Below, one piece after another: positions 15,126 through 23,574 of a stretch of DNA of 64,000 bases. The notes under the pieces are model-generated. The model did no database searches. It worked only from the letters and a program-made list of their open reading frames with translations, and was not told the origin of the DNA. The DNA comes from Thalassovita autumnalis (GTDB lineage Bacteria; Pseudomonadota; Alphaproteobacteria; Rhodobacterales; Rhodobacteraceae), in the NCBI RefSeq assembly GCF_001458255.1, contig NZ_CYSB01000030.1, positions 1 through 64,000 on the forward strand, in the 5' to 3' direction. Numbering within the stretch: the first letter of the stretch is position 1; each line of letters starts with the position of its first letter. Made by a program: the position numbers and the translations under genes.

Positions 15126-16349
15126 ATGCGCGCTCTTCTCTGGATTTTCCTATGCCTTTCACTGGCGCTGCCTGTGGCCTCCCCGGCCACCGCGCAGGAC
15201 GCCTCCCCGACCGCCACCGCGGAACGTTCCGCAACCGGTGGCGCTCAGACACTCGAAGATATCCTTGCCCGCCAACGCGGCGAAAAGATCCAGGATGATT
15301 TCCGCCGCAGCGCCACCGGGGATCCCGACAGTGCCGCGGCAATCTCAGCACAGCTGGGCACGCTTGGCGGCGTTTCCGATGCCGAAGTGTACCGCGCCCT
15401 GCGTTATGGATCTGCGGATATCAATGCCTCGGCCCGCGGGCCGGTCAGCCACCTGATCATTCAGGACAGCGGTATGGCTTGGTTGCAATTCCGCGAAGGT
15501 CCGATGACCACCTATGGCGGCTATCTGATGCTGGCGATGTTTGGCCTGCTGGTGCTGTTCTACCTGCTCCGCGGCAAGATCCGTATCGATGGCGCAAAAA
15601 CCGGCCGCACGGTGGAACGGTTCAACGGCATTGAACGTTTTGCCCATTGGTTGCTGGCGGTGTCCTTCATCCTTCTGGGCATCACCGGTCTTATTACCCT
15701 GATGGGGCGCAAGTTCCTGATCCCGCTGATCGGCAAAGATGCCTTTGCACCAATCGCTATTGCCGGCAAATGGGTGCACAACAACATTTCCTGGGCCTTC
15801 ATGCTGGCACTGGTGATGGTCATTGTGCTGTGGATCAAACACAACATCCCCAACCGCACGGATGTCAAATGGGTCATGCAGGCGGGTGGTCTGTTTTCCA
15901 AAGGGGTTCACCCACCGGCCAAGAAATTCAATGCCGGCCAAAAGGTGATCTACTGGATCGTCGCGGTCTTCGGCATTTCGATTTCGCTGTCCGGTCTGGC
16001 GCTCTTGTTCCCGTTCGAACTGTCCTTCTTTGCCAAGACGTTCCAGATTGCCAACATGACAGGCCTGCCGGAAATCATCGGCTATGGCCGCCTGCCCGAA
16101 GAGCTGACCCCCTATCAGGAGATGCAGCTTTCCCAGCTGTGGCATGGCATTGTCGCCTTTGGTTTCATGACCGTGATCATCGCACATATCTACCTCGGCT
16201 CCGTCGGAATGGAGGGCGCCTTTGACGCCATGGGCTCCGGCCACGTGGAGGCACAATGGGCCAAGGAACACCACAGCCTCTGGTATGATGAGGTGAAGGA
16301 TAAAGAGACCGGCGCGGACAAATCCGGCGGTCAGGTTCCTGCCGAGTAA
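15126..16349 (+). CDS. Formate dehydrogenase gamma subunit, cytochrome b556
   Basis: A 407-aa membrane subunit. It has an N-terminal signal peptide (residues 1-24), a periplasmic extension up to about residue 120, then about five membrane helices. Conserved His residues suitable for two b haems are visible in RFAHWLLAVSF, KWVHNNISW, SQLWHGIVAFG and IIAHIYLG. It takes electrons from the beta subunit and reduces quinone. The N-terminal periplasmic extension makes it longer than E. coli FdnI, as in other FDH3-type gamma subunits. A GAGG lies just ahead of the ATG. The gene is separated from beta by the three hairpins. Confidence 0.9.
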   Translation: MRALLWIFLCLSLALPVASPATAQDASPTATAERSATGGAQTLEDILARQRGEKIQDDFRRSATGDPDSAAAISAQLGTLGGVSDAEVYRALRYGSADINASARGPVSHLIIQDSGMAWLQFREGPMTTYGGYLMLAMFGLLVLFYLLRGKIRIDGAKTGRTVERFNGIERFAHWLLAVSFILLGITGLITLMGRKFLIPLIGKDAFAPIAIAGKWVHNNISWAFMLALVMVIVLWIKHNIPNRTDVKWVMQAGGLFSKGVHPPAKKFNAGQKVIYWIVAVFGISISLSGLALLFPFELSFFAKTFQIANMTGLPEIIGYGRLPEELTPYQEMQLSQLWHGIVAFGFMTVIIAHIYLGSVGMEGAFDAMGSGHVEAQWAKEHHSLWYDEVKDKETGADKSGGQVPAE

Positions 16350-16361
16350 GTTGACCCGCTG

Positions 16362-17654
16362 ATGCTGCGCGCCTCTCTTCTGTCGTCTTTACTGCTGATG
16401 GCCTCGCCCCTTCTGGGGGGCGAGTTCTTCACGCTGTCGGGTCACGGCGGCCCGATCAAAGGCATTGCGGTGGGACCAGAAGGGCGGATTGCCACGGCCA
16501 GTTTCGACAATTCGGTTGGCCTTTGGCAGGGCGATCAACCGCAGTGGCTGGAGGCGCATGAGGCCGCGGTGAATACGGTGGCCTTTGTTGATGCGGATAC
16601 CCTGATTTCCGCCGGGGATGACTTTGCTGTCTATCGCTGGGATCTGACCACGGGGCAGAGTCTGCGTTTGGGCCAGCATCAGGGCAAGGTGATGTCACTT
16701 GCCGTTGCGCCAGACGGCTTGAGCGTTGCTTCGGCCAGTTGGGATGGCAGCATCGGCATCTGGTCCCTGTCCGGTGCCGCGGCGCAGTTTCTGACCGGCC
16801 ATGCCGGGGCGGTCAACGATGTGGCGTTTTCTGAGGATGGCACGCAGCTTTACTCGGCCTCAGCCGACGGGTCGATCCGGCTATGGGATCTCAGCACCGC
16901 CAGCCTGAAGGCCCAGCTGGTTGCCGGTGGATTTGGCATCAACACCCTGGCTCTGAATGAGGCGGAGGGCTGGCTGGCCTATGGCGCCGTGGATGGCGTC
17001 ACCCGCGTGATTGACCCCGAAAGCCGCGCCTTGGTCAAAGATTTCACCCTTGAACGCCGCCCGATCCTTGCCATGGCCACCGATCCAGAGGGTCGCTATC
17101 TGGCGGTGGGGGATGGCCATGGCTACATCTCGCTGCTCGACAGCCGTGACTGGTCCCTTCTGGTGGATTTCCGCGCCACCACCCGCGGCCCGATCTGGGC
17201 GCTGGCCTTCAGCCGGGATGGGCAAAACATCCATGCCGGTGGTCTGGATGAACAGCTGTTCTCCTGGCCGATCGATGGGCCGAAGGGTGACAAAATGACA
17301 GTTGGTGACAAACCGTTCCTGCAAGGCATCCAAAGTGCCTCAGCCGGGGAGCATCAATTCAATCGCAAGTGTTCCATCTGCCACAGCCTGACCGAGGACA
17401 GTCAGCGCCGTGCAGGGCCAACGCTTAAAAATCTGTTCGGCCGTCCCGCTGGGGCCGTGCCGGGCTATATCTATTCCGAGACCCTGCGCAATTCCTCCAT
17501 CATTTGGGGGGCTGAAACCGTCGATGCGCTTTTTGATCTGGGGCCAGAGGTGTATATAAAGGGGACGAAAATGCCCATGCAACGTATCACCAATCCCCAG
17601 GATCGAGCGGCACTCATCGCGTTTCTGCGCAGCCATTCGGAGCCCAAGGAGTAA
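16362..17654 (+). CDS. Periplasmic WD40-repeat/cytochrome c fusion protein
   Basis: A 430-aa exported protein with a signal peptide at residues 1-20. Residues 25-310 contain about seven WD40-like repeats, recognisable by LSGHGGPIKGIAVGP, ASFDNSVGLW, ASWDGSIGIW and SADGSIRLWD. A C-terminal class-I cytochrome c domain (about 325-425) follows with haem motif CSICH, an AGPTLKNLFGR segment and the axial-Met candidate in GTKMPMQR. It starts 12 nt after the gamma subunit and is followed by a 41-aa membrane peptide. It may dock on the periplasmic face of FDH and carry electrons to a terminal acceptor, or act as a redox sensor. Function is inferred from context. Confidence 0.82.
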   Translation: MLRASLLSSLLLMASPLLGGEFFTLSGHGGPIKGIAVGPEGRIATASFDNSVGLWQGDQPQWLEAHEAAVNTVAFVDADTLISAGDDFAVYRWDLTTGQSLRLGQHQGKVMSLAVAPDGLSVASASWDGSIGIWSLSGAAAQFLTGHAGAVNDVAFSEDGTQLYSASADGSIRLWDLSTASLKAQLVAGGFGINTLALNEAEGWLAYGAVDGVTRVIDPESRALVKDFTLERRPILAMATDPEGRYLAVGDGHGYISLLDSRDWSLLVDFRATTRGPIWALAFSRDGQNIHAGGLDEQLFSWPIDGPKGDKMTVGDKPFLQGIQSASAGEHQFNRKCSICHSLTEDSQRRAGPTLKNLFGRPAGAVPGYIYSETLRNSSIIWGAETVDALFDLGPEVYIKGTKMPMQRITNPQDRAALIAFLRSHSEPKE

Positions 17655-17659
17655 CGGAC

Positions 17660-17785
17660 ATGAAATCTTTCTTCTTTGCATGTGCAGCGATCATCGGCAT
17701 CGCGGTGGCATCCAATGTTGTGTTGAACGGGTCGGGCTTTTCGACTCAGGAACGCACCACCAGTGCTTCCGCCCGAGTGGAATAA
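17660..17785 (+). CDS. 41-aa single-span membrane peptide
   Basis: A short gene encoding 41 residues with one hydrophobic segment at about residues 4-24 (start MKSFFFACAAIIGIAVASN) and a polar Ser/Thr/Arg tail. It has a good AAGGAG Shine-Dalgarno 8 nt upstream, starts 5 nt after the WD40-cytochrome gene, and ends 15 nt before the regulator gene, so it fits the operon. The segment could be a signal peptide giving a tiny mature tail, or a membrane anchor. It may be a small accessory subunit. The family is not recognised. Confidence 0.65.
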   Translation: MKSFFFACAAIIGIAVASNVVLNGSGFSTQERTTSASARVE

Positions 17786-17800
17786 AGGACGTTTGCACAG

Positions 17801-19177
17801 GTGAATACACCGACGAATTTAAGTGTCCCCGAACAGTCTGAGTTCGGGATTGGCCTCGCGCAGGCCTCTGTTTTGGTGGTCGATGACGAACCGGGGATCC
17901 GTAACTTCATCGTTAAAATTCTGGGCCCGATGGTGGGGCGCGTGGAACAGGCGGATAGCGCGGCCAATGCCTCCAAGCTGTTGGATGCAAACCACTTTGA
18001 TATTGTCATACTCGACAACATCATGCCCGGCACCACCGGACTGGAATGGCTGCGTGAACAGCGCAAGCTGGGCTTCTTTGCCGATGTGATCCTGATCACC
18101 GCTTTTGCGGATATGGACACGGCCATTGAGGCGATGCGCGCAGGCGTGGTGGATTTTGTGCTGAAACCCTTCCGCTCGAACCAGATCATCAACGCGGTTG
18201 CGCGTTGTGTGGACCGGGTGAACCTGCGTCGCGAAAACTACCTGCTGAAATTCGAACTGGCCTCCGGCAACACCGCCGCGCGTGAGCGGATGCTGGGCAG
18301 CTCTTCGGCCCTGCAGGACATTCGCAACACGCTGGAACGCGCCGCCCCCTTGATGACGCCGGTGATGTTCACTGGCGAAACCGGCACCGGCAAGGAAATT
18401 GCCGCCCGTGCGCTGCACGCGATGTCGGAACGGGCCGGCAAACCCTTTGTGCCGATCAACTGCGCAACGATCTCCCCCGATGTGATTGAAAATGAACTGT
18501 TCGGCTTTGTGCATGACAGTGGTCCCAATCAGCGGGCGCGGCAGGACGGGCTGTTTTTGAACGCCAATGGCGGCACGCTTTATTTGGATGAAATCGCTGA
18601 ATTGCCGCTTTCCATTCAGGCGGCACTGTTGCGGGTGATTGAACATCGCAAGATCCGCCCGGTTGGCTCCCTGCGGGAGGTCCCGCTGGATCTGCGGTTC
18701 ATTTTTGCCACCAACGCCGATCTGGAAAAGGCGGTGGCCGAGGGGCGGTTCCGCGAGGATCTGTATCACCGCATCAAGGTCCTGAAGATTGAGATGCCAG
18801 CGCTGCGCAAACGGGCGATGGATATCAAGGAACTGACGCTGATGTTCATCCAACAAATCTCCCGCGCGTTGGGGATTGAGCCGCTGCCGCTCAATGAAGG
18901 GGTGTTGTTGAACCTGTCGCGCTATGACTGGCCGGGCAATGTGCGTGAGCTGCGCAATGTGGTCGAACAATCCCTGATCCAGGGTGAGTGGCCCGCTGAA
19001 TTTGCCAGCTCTGAGCCGGGCAAAGAGGTGGAAGCGGTGGACAGCCTACAAGAGGTGGAACGCCGTCATATCCTGACCGTGCTGGAGGCCTGCAATGGCA
19101 ACCGGGCCGAGGCGGCGCGGCGGCTGGGCGTGTCACGTAAGACCATCGACCGCAAATGTGCGATGTGGAATGGCTGA
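17801..19177 (+). CDS. NtrC-family response regulator lacking the GAFTGA motif
   Basis: A 458-aa regulator starting at GTG. The receiver domain (about residues 20-140) has acidic residues D28 and D29 and phospho-acceptor D72. The AAA+ domain has Walker A GETGTGKE (192-199) and Walker B with D263/E264. The C-terminal Fis-type helix-turn-helix (about 425-455) contains NRAEAARRLGVSRKTIDRK. The GAFTGA loop that contacts sigma-54 is replaced at 238-243 by DSGPNQ with no change in length, so sigma-54 activation is unlikely. R. capsulatus NtrC is a precedent for a sigma-70-dependent NtrC relative. It overlaps its sensor kinase gene by 8 nt. It probably controls the FDH/tup regulon. Confidence 0.88.
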   Translation: MNTPTNLSVPEQSEFGIGLAQASVLVVDDEPGIRNFIVKILGPMVGRVEQADSAANASKLLDANHFDIVILDNIMPGTTGLEWLREQRKLGFFADVILITAFADMDTAIEAMRAGVVDFVLKPFRSNQIINAVARCVDRVNLRRENYLLKFELASGNTAARERMLGSSSALQDIRNTLERAAPLMTPVMFTGETGTGKEIAARALHAMSERAGKPFVPINCATISPDVIENELFGFVHDSGPNQRARQDGLFLNANGGTLYLDEIAELPLSIQAALLRVIEHRKIRPVGSLREVPLDLRFIFATNADLEKAVAEGRFREDLYHRIKVLKIEMPALRKRAMDIKELTLMFIQQISRALGIEPLPLNEGVLLNLSRYDWPGNVRELRNVVEQSLIQGEWPAEFASSEPGKEVEAVDSLQEVERRHILTVLEACNGNRAEAARRLGVSRKTIDRKCAMWNG

Positions 19178-21194
19178 TGCGGTGTCAGATCACCCGGCCG
19201 TAGCACAGCAGGGGCCACGCAACCGTCGCCGCCGGGTTTCGGTGCGGGTGCGGCTGTTGGCGATTGCGCTGCTGCCGACCGTGTTCATCATGCCGATCTT
19301 TTTCATCATTACCGCGATCAACTGGTCGGCGCGTTTTGATAACCTGCTGATTGCCAAGGTGAACGGGGAGTTGACCATTGCGCAGCAATATCTGTCGCGC
19401 ATCGTCGAAAGCCGCCAGTTGCAGGTGCAAAGCCTTGGCGACAGTCGGCAGTTTTCCATCGCGGTGGAGCGTGGGGGGGCTGAGGCACTTCAGGCCTTGC
19501 TGGATGCCCAGCGTGACGCGCTTGGCTTGGATTTCCTCTATGTGCTGAACCCGCGCGGGGTGGTGATTTCCTCGCCGGATTTTGTCCAGACCGACACGCT
19601 GGAACATTGGCCGGTGGTGGGCAGCGCCCTGCGGGGCAAATCCGCGGCGGCGATTGATCTGTTTTCCGGTGAAGAGCTGAAGCAGATGTCGCCGATTTTG
19701 GCATCGCGGGCGCGGATCCGGCTGGTGCCGACACAGGCGGCTGTGCCCACAGACCGCACCGAAGAAACCCGCGGGATGTTTGTGCACACCGCCGCCCCAA
19801 TCAGCCTGCCAAACGGGCAGGGGGCGCTGGTCGGGGGGGTCTTGCTGAACCGCAACCTCAACTTCATCGATACGATCAACGATCTGGTCTACCCGACCGC
19901 CTCCTTGATTGAGGGAACAGTGGGCACCGCGACGCTGTTTCTGGATGATGTGCGGGTGTCGACCAATGTGCGGCTGTTTCAGGATCAGCGGGCGCTGGGC
20001 ACGCGGGTTTCGGCCGCAGTGCGCGCCGCCGTTTTGGACGAAGGGCGCACCTGGCTCGACCGGGCCTTTGTGGTGAATGACTGGTACATCTCGGCCTATC
20101 AGCCGATCACCGACAGCATGGGGGAACGGGTTGGCATGCTTTATGTCGGGTTCCTTGAAACGCCCTTCCGCACCGCCAAGTTCAAGACCCTGCTGACCTT
20201 CGCCGCAGCCTTTGCGGTGATCGTGTTCCTGTCGGTCCCGCTGTTTCTGCGCTGGGCACGTCAGATTTTCCGCCCGATTGAGCGGATGCAAGGCACCATC
20301 AACCGCGTGGAGGAGGGCGACCTGGGTGCACGTACCGGCGTTGAAAACCGTGGCGATGAACTGGGGCGCGTGGCGGAACAGATGGACAGCCTGCTGGATC
20401 AGATCCAGGACCGCGACCGCGAATTGAACAACCGCGTCGCTGAACGCACCCGCGAGTTGCGCGAGGCCAACAACCGGCTGGAGGCGACCACCAAACAGCT
20501 GCTGGTCTCTGAAAAACTGGCGGCGGTTGGCGAAATTGCAGCCGGCATTGCCCATGAGATCAATAACCCGATGACCGTCATTCAGGGCAATCTGGACCTG
20601 ATCCGGTCTGAAATTGGCCCGCAGGCGGAGGACCTGAAGACCGAGTTCCGCCTGATCGACGAACAGGTGCATTCGGTCTTTCTGATCGTCAATAAGCTGC
20701 TGCAGTTCACCCGGCCTGATGAATATGCCGGTGAGGTTGAAAGCCATCACCCCGATGAGGTGATTGAGGATTCCATCCCACTGGTCCAGCACCTGCTGAA
20801 CAAGGTTGATATTGATCTCTACCTGCGCCTCAACGCGACGCGTTATCTGGGGATCAACCGGACTGAACTGCAGCAGGTGCTGATCAACCTGATCGTCAAC
20901 GCCATCCACGCCATGCCTGATGGCGGTGATCTGCTGCTCAGGGCAGATGATATGGACCGCGAAGGCAAACCCGGTGTGCAGATCGTGGTGCAGGACAGCG
21001 GTGATGGGATGGAGGCCGATGTGCTGGCGCGGGTGTTTGACCCGTTCTTCACCACAAAACAGGGCGAAGGCACTGGCCTAGGCCTGTCGATCAGCCGCAA
21101 AATTGTGCTGCGCTACGGCGGTCACATGTATGCAGACAGCACCCCGGGCACCGGCACGCGGTTCACCATCTGGCTGCCGCAGGAGGGCACCTGA
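19170..21194 (+). CDS. Membrane sensor histidine kinase of the FDH cluster
   Basis: A 674-aa kinase. TM1 lies at about residues 25-45. A large periplasmic domain (about 46-345), probably Cache-like, is followed by TM2 (about 350-370), a HAMP domain and a coiled coil. The HisKA box AGIAHEINNPMTVIQGN carries the phospho-His at H462. The HATPase has N, G1 and G2 boxes (NLIVNAIHAMPDGG, DSGDGM and GTGLGLSIS). The start at 19170 overlaps the regulator stop; an earlier in-frame ATG at 19095 would extend deep into the regulator gene. It resembles DctB/NtrB-type kinases. The ligand is unknown; formate, an oxyanion or a redox cue is plausible from context. Confidence 0.88.
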   Translation: MADAVSDHPAVAQQGPRNRRRRVSVRVRLLAIALLPTVFIMPIFFIITAINWSARFDNLLIAKVNGELTIAQQYLSRIVESRQLQVQSLGDSRQFSIAVERGGAEALQALLDAQRDALGLDFLYVLNPRGVVISSPDFVQTDTLEHWPVVGSALRGKSAAAIDLFSGEELKQMSPILASRARIRLVPTQAAVPTDRTEETRGMFVHTAAPISLPNGQGALVGGVLLNRNLNFIDTINDLVYPTASLIEGTVGTATLFLDDVRVSTNVRLFQDQRALGTRVSAAVRAAVLDEGRTWLDRAFVVNDWYISAYQPITDSMGERVGMLYVGFLETPFRTAKFKTLLTFAAAFAVIVFLSVPLFLRWARQIFRPIERMQGTINRVEEGDLGARTGVENRGDELGRVAEQMDSLLDQIQDRDRELNNRVAERTRELREANNRLEATTKQLLVSEKLAAVGEIAAGIAHEINNPMTVIQGNLDLIRSEIGPQAEDLKTEFRLIDEQVHSVFLIVNKLLQFTRPDEYAGEVESHHPDEVIEDSIPLVQHLLNKVDIDLYLRLNATRYLGINRTELQQVLINLIVNAIHAMPDGGDLLLRADDMDREGKPGVQIVVQDSGDGMEADVLARVFDPFFTTKQGEGTGLGLSISRKIVLRYGGHMYADSTPGTGTRFTIWLPQEGT

Positions 21195-21206
21195 ATGCAG
21201 GCCTGT

Positions 21207-21452
21207 TCAAACGGTGATCAACGCGTAGCGATGCGGGGCCTTGCCCTCGCCGCCGCCGTCCAGCGCCTCAGCGCCCTGAAAGCTGTGACCGCTCTCATTG
21301 CAGAAATGCGGGATGTCGATCAGGGCGGCCGGATCATCGGCCAAAACAGTCACCTTCGACCCGGCGGGCAGGCCCTGAATACGTTTGCGCAGCCGCAGAA
21401 CCGGCAGCGGGCACAACAGCCCCAGCGCATCAATTTCCAATGTCTCGCTCAT
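21207..21452 (-). CDS. TusA-family sulfurtransferase
   Basis: An 81-aa protein with the TusA signature LGLLCPLPVLRLRKRI; the Cys of the CPxP motif (near residue 12) carries persulfide sulfur. The ATG at 21452 is chosen because it gives the usual family length, although no strong Shine-Dalgarno precedes it. It is transcribed divergently from fdhD, 76 bp away. FdhD transfers sulfur to the FDH cofactor, and TusA-like proteins act as sulfur carriers, so this protein probably hands sulfur to FdhD. It is convergent with the kinase gene. Confidence 0.85.
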   Translation of the reverse strand: MSETLEIDALGLLCPLPVLRLRKRIQGLPAGSKVTVLADDPAALIDIPHFCNESGHSFQGAEALDGGGEGKAPHRYALITV

Positions 21453-21479
21453 GGCGCCAACATAGGTGCTGCGGCTATG

Positions 21480-21496
21480 GCTGTCCATGCGACAGC
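21480..21496. promoter_or_regulatory. Inverted repeat in the tusA-like/fdhD divergent promoter
   Basis: GCTGTC (21480-21485) and GACAGC (21491-21496) form a 6-bp dyad with 5-nt spacing, near the middle of the 76-bp divergent region. It is not the GGGACA-N3-TGTCCC motif seen elsewhere. It might be a regulator site or a small hairpin. Confidence 0.3.
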
Positions 21497-21528
21497 ACGC
21501 CAATCCCACCGCAAAACAGGAGGCATCT

Positions 21529-22425
21529 TTGGCCAAACTGTCTGACACTGCCGGCCCCGGCTACCTCATCGCGCCGGACCTCCTGCGCCCCGGTCTGACC
21601 GCCGCCGTCACCGGCGTGGATCAGGACGGGCAAGCGCAAGAGATTTCCGTTGTCGAAGAGCGCCCGCTGACGATCTACCTCAACAGTCAGGAGATCGTTA
21701 CCGCCATGACCATCGGCGATTACCCGGACTATCTGGCGCTGGGGTTTCTGCGCAATCAGGGCATGCTGCTGGCCGACGATCAGGTCACCGGTGTCGACTA
21801 TGATGAGGAGCTGGAGGTCGTGGTTGTGCGCACGGAACGGGCCACCAACTATGAAGAAAAACTCAAGAAAAAGACCCGCACCTCGGGCTGTGCGGTCGGC
21901 ACCGTCTTTGGCGACATGATGGAGGGGCTGGAGGATTTGCAGCTGCCCGCGATCCCTGTGCGCACCTCATGGCTCTATGCGCTGGCGCATCAGATCAATC
22001 GCACCCCCAGCCTCTATCTGGAGGCCGGTGCGATCCACGGCACCGTCTTGTGTCAGGAGGATCGCCCGCTGGTCTATATGGAGGATGTCGGCCGTCACAA
22101 CGCCGTTGATAAGGTTGCAGGCTGGATGTTTGCCGAAGGGCAGGGGCCGGAGGATAAGATCCTCTACACCACCGGGCGACTGACCTCTGAAATGGTGCTG
22201 AAAGCGGCGCAGATGGGCATTCCAACGCTGGTCTCCCGCTCAGGCTTTACCGCTTGGGGGGTGGAGCTGGCGCGCAAGCTGAACATGACACTGATTGGCC
22301 GGATGCGCGGTAAACGCTTCACCTGCCTCAGCGGGGCCGAGCGTCTGCAGTATGATGCCGATCTGGCCACCGTTTCAGACGACAGTAAGACACACCGCCG
22401 CAAAGGAGCCGCCGCAGATGGCTGA
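21529..22425 (+). CDS. fdhD: Formate dehydrogenase accessory sulfurtransferase FdhD
   Basis: A 298-aa protein needed to sulfurate the bis-MGD cofactor of formate dehydrogenases. Recognisable segments are PLTIYLNSQEIVTAMTIGDYPDYLALGFL, VYMEDVGRHNAVDKVAGW and GRLTSEMVLKAAQMGIP. The TTG at 21529 is the best start because a perfect AGGAGG lies 5 nt upstream; upstream ATGs at 21466 and 21487 have no Shine-Dalgarno. The sulfur-transfer loop reads SGCAVGT. Cys121 is present, but the position of the second E. coli Cys (124) is Gly. It overlaps mobA by 8 nt. Confidence 0.9.
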   Translation: MAKLSDTAGPGYLIAPDLLRPGLTAAVTGVDQDGQAQEISVVEERPLTIYLNSQEIVTAMTIGDYPDYLALGFLRNQGMLLADDQVTGVDYDEELEVVVVRTERATNYEEKLKKKTRTSGCAVGTVFGDMMEGLEDLQLPAIPVRTSWLYALAHQINRTPSLYLEAGAIHGTVLCQEDRPLVYMEDVGRHNAVDKVAGWMFAEGQGPEDKILYTTGRLTSEMVLKAAQMGIPTLVSRSGFTAWGVELARKLNMTLIGRMRGKRFTCLSGAERLQYDADLATVSDDSKTHRRKGAAADG

Positions 22426-23050
22426 GAAGATACCGGGCGTTATTCTGGCAGGTGGCCTGTCATCGCGCATGGGGGGCGGGGATAAGTGCCTGCTGTCCTT
22501 GGGGGCTGAGACGCTGTTGCAGCAGGTGATTGCGCGGTTGCGCCCGCAGGCCAGCGCGATGGTGCTGAACGCCAATGGCGATGCCAGCCGCTTTGCCGAT
22601 TACGGCCTGCCGGTGGTGGCTGATGGCATCGAAGGCTACGCCGGACCCTTGGCCGGGGTGCTGGCGGGGTTGGACTGGGCGGCGGCGCAGGGGGCGGATC
22701 ACATCGTCTCGGTCGCAGCGGATACGCCGTTTTTCCCCACGGATCTGGTGCAAAGGCTCAACACCGGACGGGGCCGCGCGCCGTTGGCCCTTGCCGCCAG
22801 CATTGATCCGAAACGCGGGCAGGTGCGCCAGCCGACCTTTGGCCTCTGGCCGGTGGCCCTGCGTGATGACCTGCGCGCGGCTCTGCAAGACGGTTTGCGC
22901 AAAGTGGTGATCTGGACGGACAAACATGGCGGCACCGAGGTGTTGTTTGAAACGGAAAACGGGCAGGAGCCGTTTTTCAACGTCAACACACCCGAAGATC
23001 TGGCCATCGCCCGGCAGATGGCCACGGCAGAACTGGGGGCAGATCAGTGA
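22418..23050 (+). CDS. mobA: Molybdenum cofactor guanylyltransferase MobA
   Basis: A 210-aa nucleotidyltransferase that attaches GMP to molybdopterin to make MGD, the form used by formate dehydrogenase. The N-terminal GTP-binding loop ILAGGLSSRMGGGDKC (about residues 8-23), DGIEGYAGPLAGVLAGLDW, and VAADTPFFP are family signatures. The ATG at 22418 has an AAAGGAG Shine-Dalgarno and overlaps the fdhD stop by 8 nt. It is also coupled to mobB. Confidence 0.92.
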   Translation: MAEKIPGVILAGGLSSRMGGGDKCLLSLGAETLLQQVIARLRPQASAMVLNANGDASRFADYGLPVVADGIEGYAGPLAGVLAGLDWAAAQGADHIVSVAADTPFFPTDLVQRLNTGRGRAPLALAASIDPKRGQVRQPTFGLWPVALRDDLRAALQDGLRKVVIWTDKHGGTEVLFETENGQEPFFNVNTPEDLAIARQMATAELGADQ

Positions 23051-23574
23051 AGCTTTACGGGGTCACCGGATGGAAAAACTGCGGCAAGACCGGGCTGATG
23101 GAACGGCTGGTTGCAGAAATCACCGCGCGTGGGTTTAAAGTGTCGACCGTGAAACATGCCCATCACACCTTCGACGTGGATCAACCCGGGCGGGACAGCT
23201 ACCGTCACCGAACGGCCGGCGCGTCTGAGGTGCTGCTGGTTTCAGGCAAACGCTGGGCCTTGATGCATGAGTTGCGCGAAGAGGCAGAGCCGTCGCTGGC
23301 CGAGCTGTTGACGAAGCTTTCAGACGTGGATCTGGTCCTGGTTGAGGGATACAAACGCGAACCGCACCCCAAGATTGAGGCCCATCGCGCCGCCGCCGGG
23401 CAGGCACTGATTGCCCCAAATGATGCGAGCATCCGCGCTGTGGCCTCCGATCAACCCGCAAGCGCACATGCGGATCTGCAGCGCCCCATCTTTGACCTCA
23501 ATGATCATGCGGCGATTGCCACCTTCATATTGACCGAAACAGGATTGACCCAAGATGCCGCCGAGACTGCGTAA
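23047..23574 (+). CDS. mobB: Molybdopterin-guanine dinucleotide biosynthesis adapter MobB
   Basis: A 175-aa GTP-binding protein that assists MobA. The P-loop GWKNCGKTGLMERL is at about residues 7-20. KHAHHTFDVDQPGRDS and VLVEGYKREPHPKIE follow as in MobB. It starts with GTG overlapping the mobA stop by 4 nt, and its 3' end overlaps moeA by 20 nt, so the cofactor genes form a tight operon. Confidence 0.9.
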   Translation: MKLYGVTGWKNCGKTGLMERLVAEITARGFKVSTVKHAHHTFDVDQPGRDSYRHRTAGASEVLLVSGKRWALMHELREEAEPSLAELLTKLSDVDLVLVEGYKREPHPKIEAHRAAAGQALIAPNDASIRAVASDQPASAHADLQRPIFDLNDHAAIATFILTETGLTQDAAETA

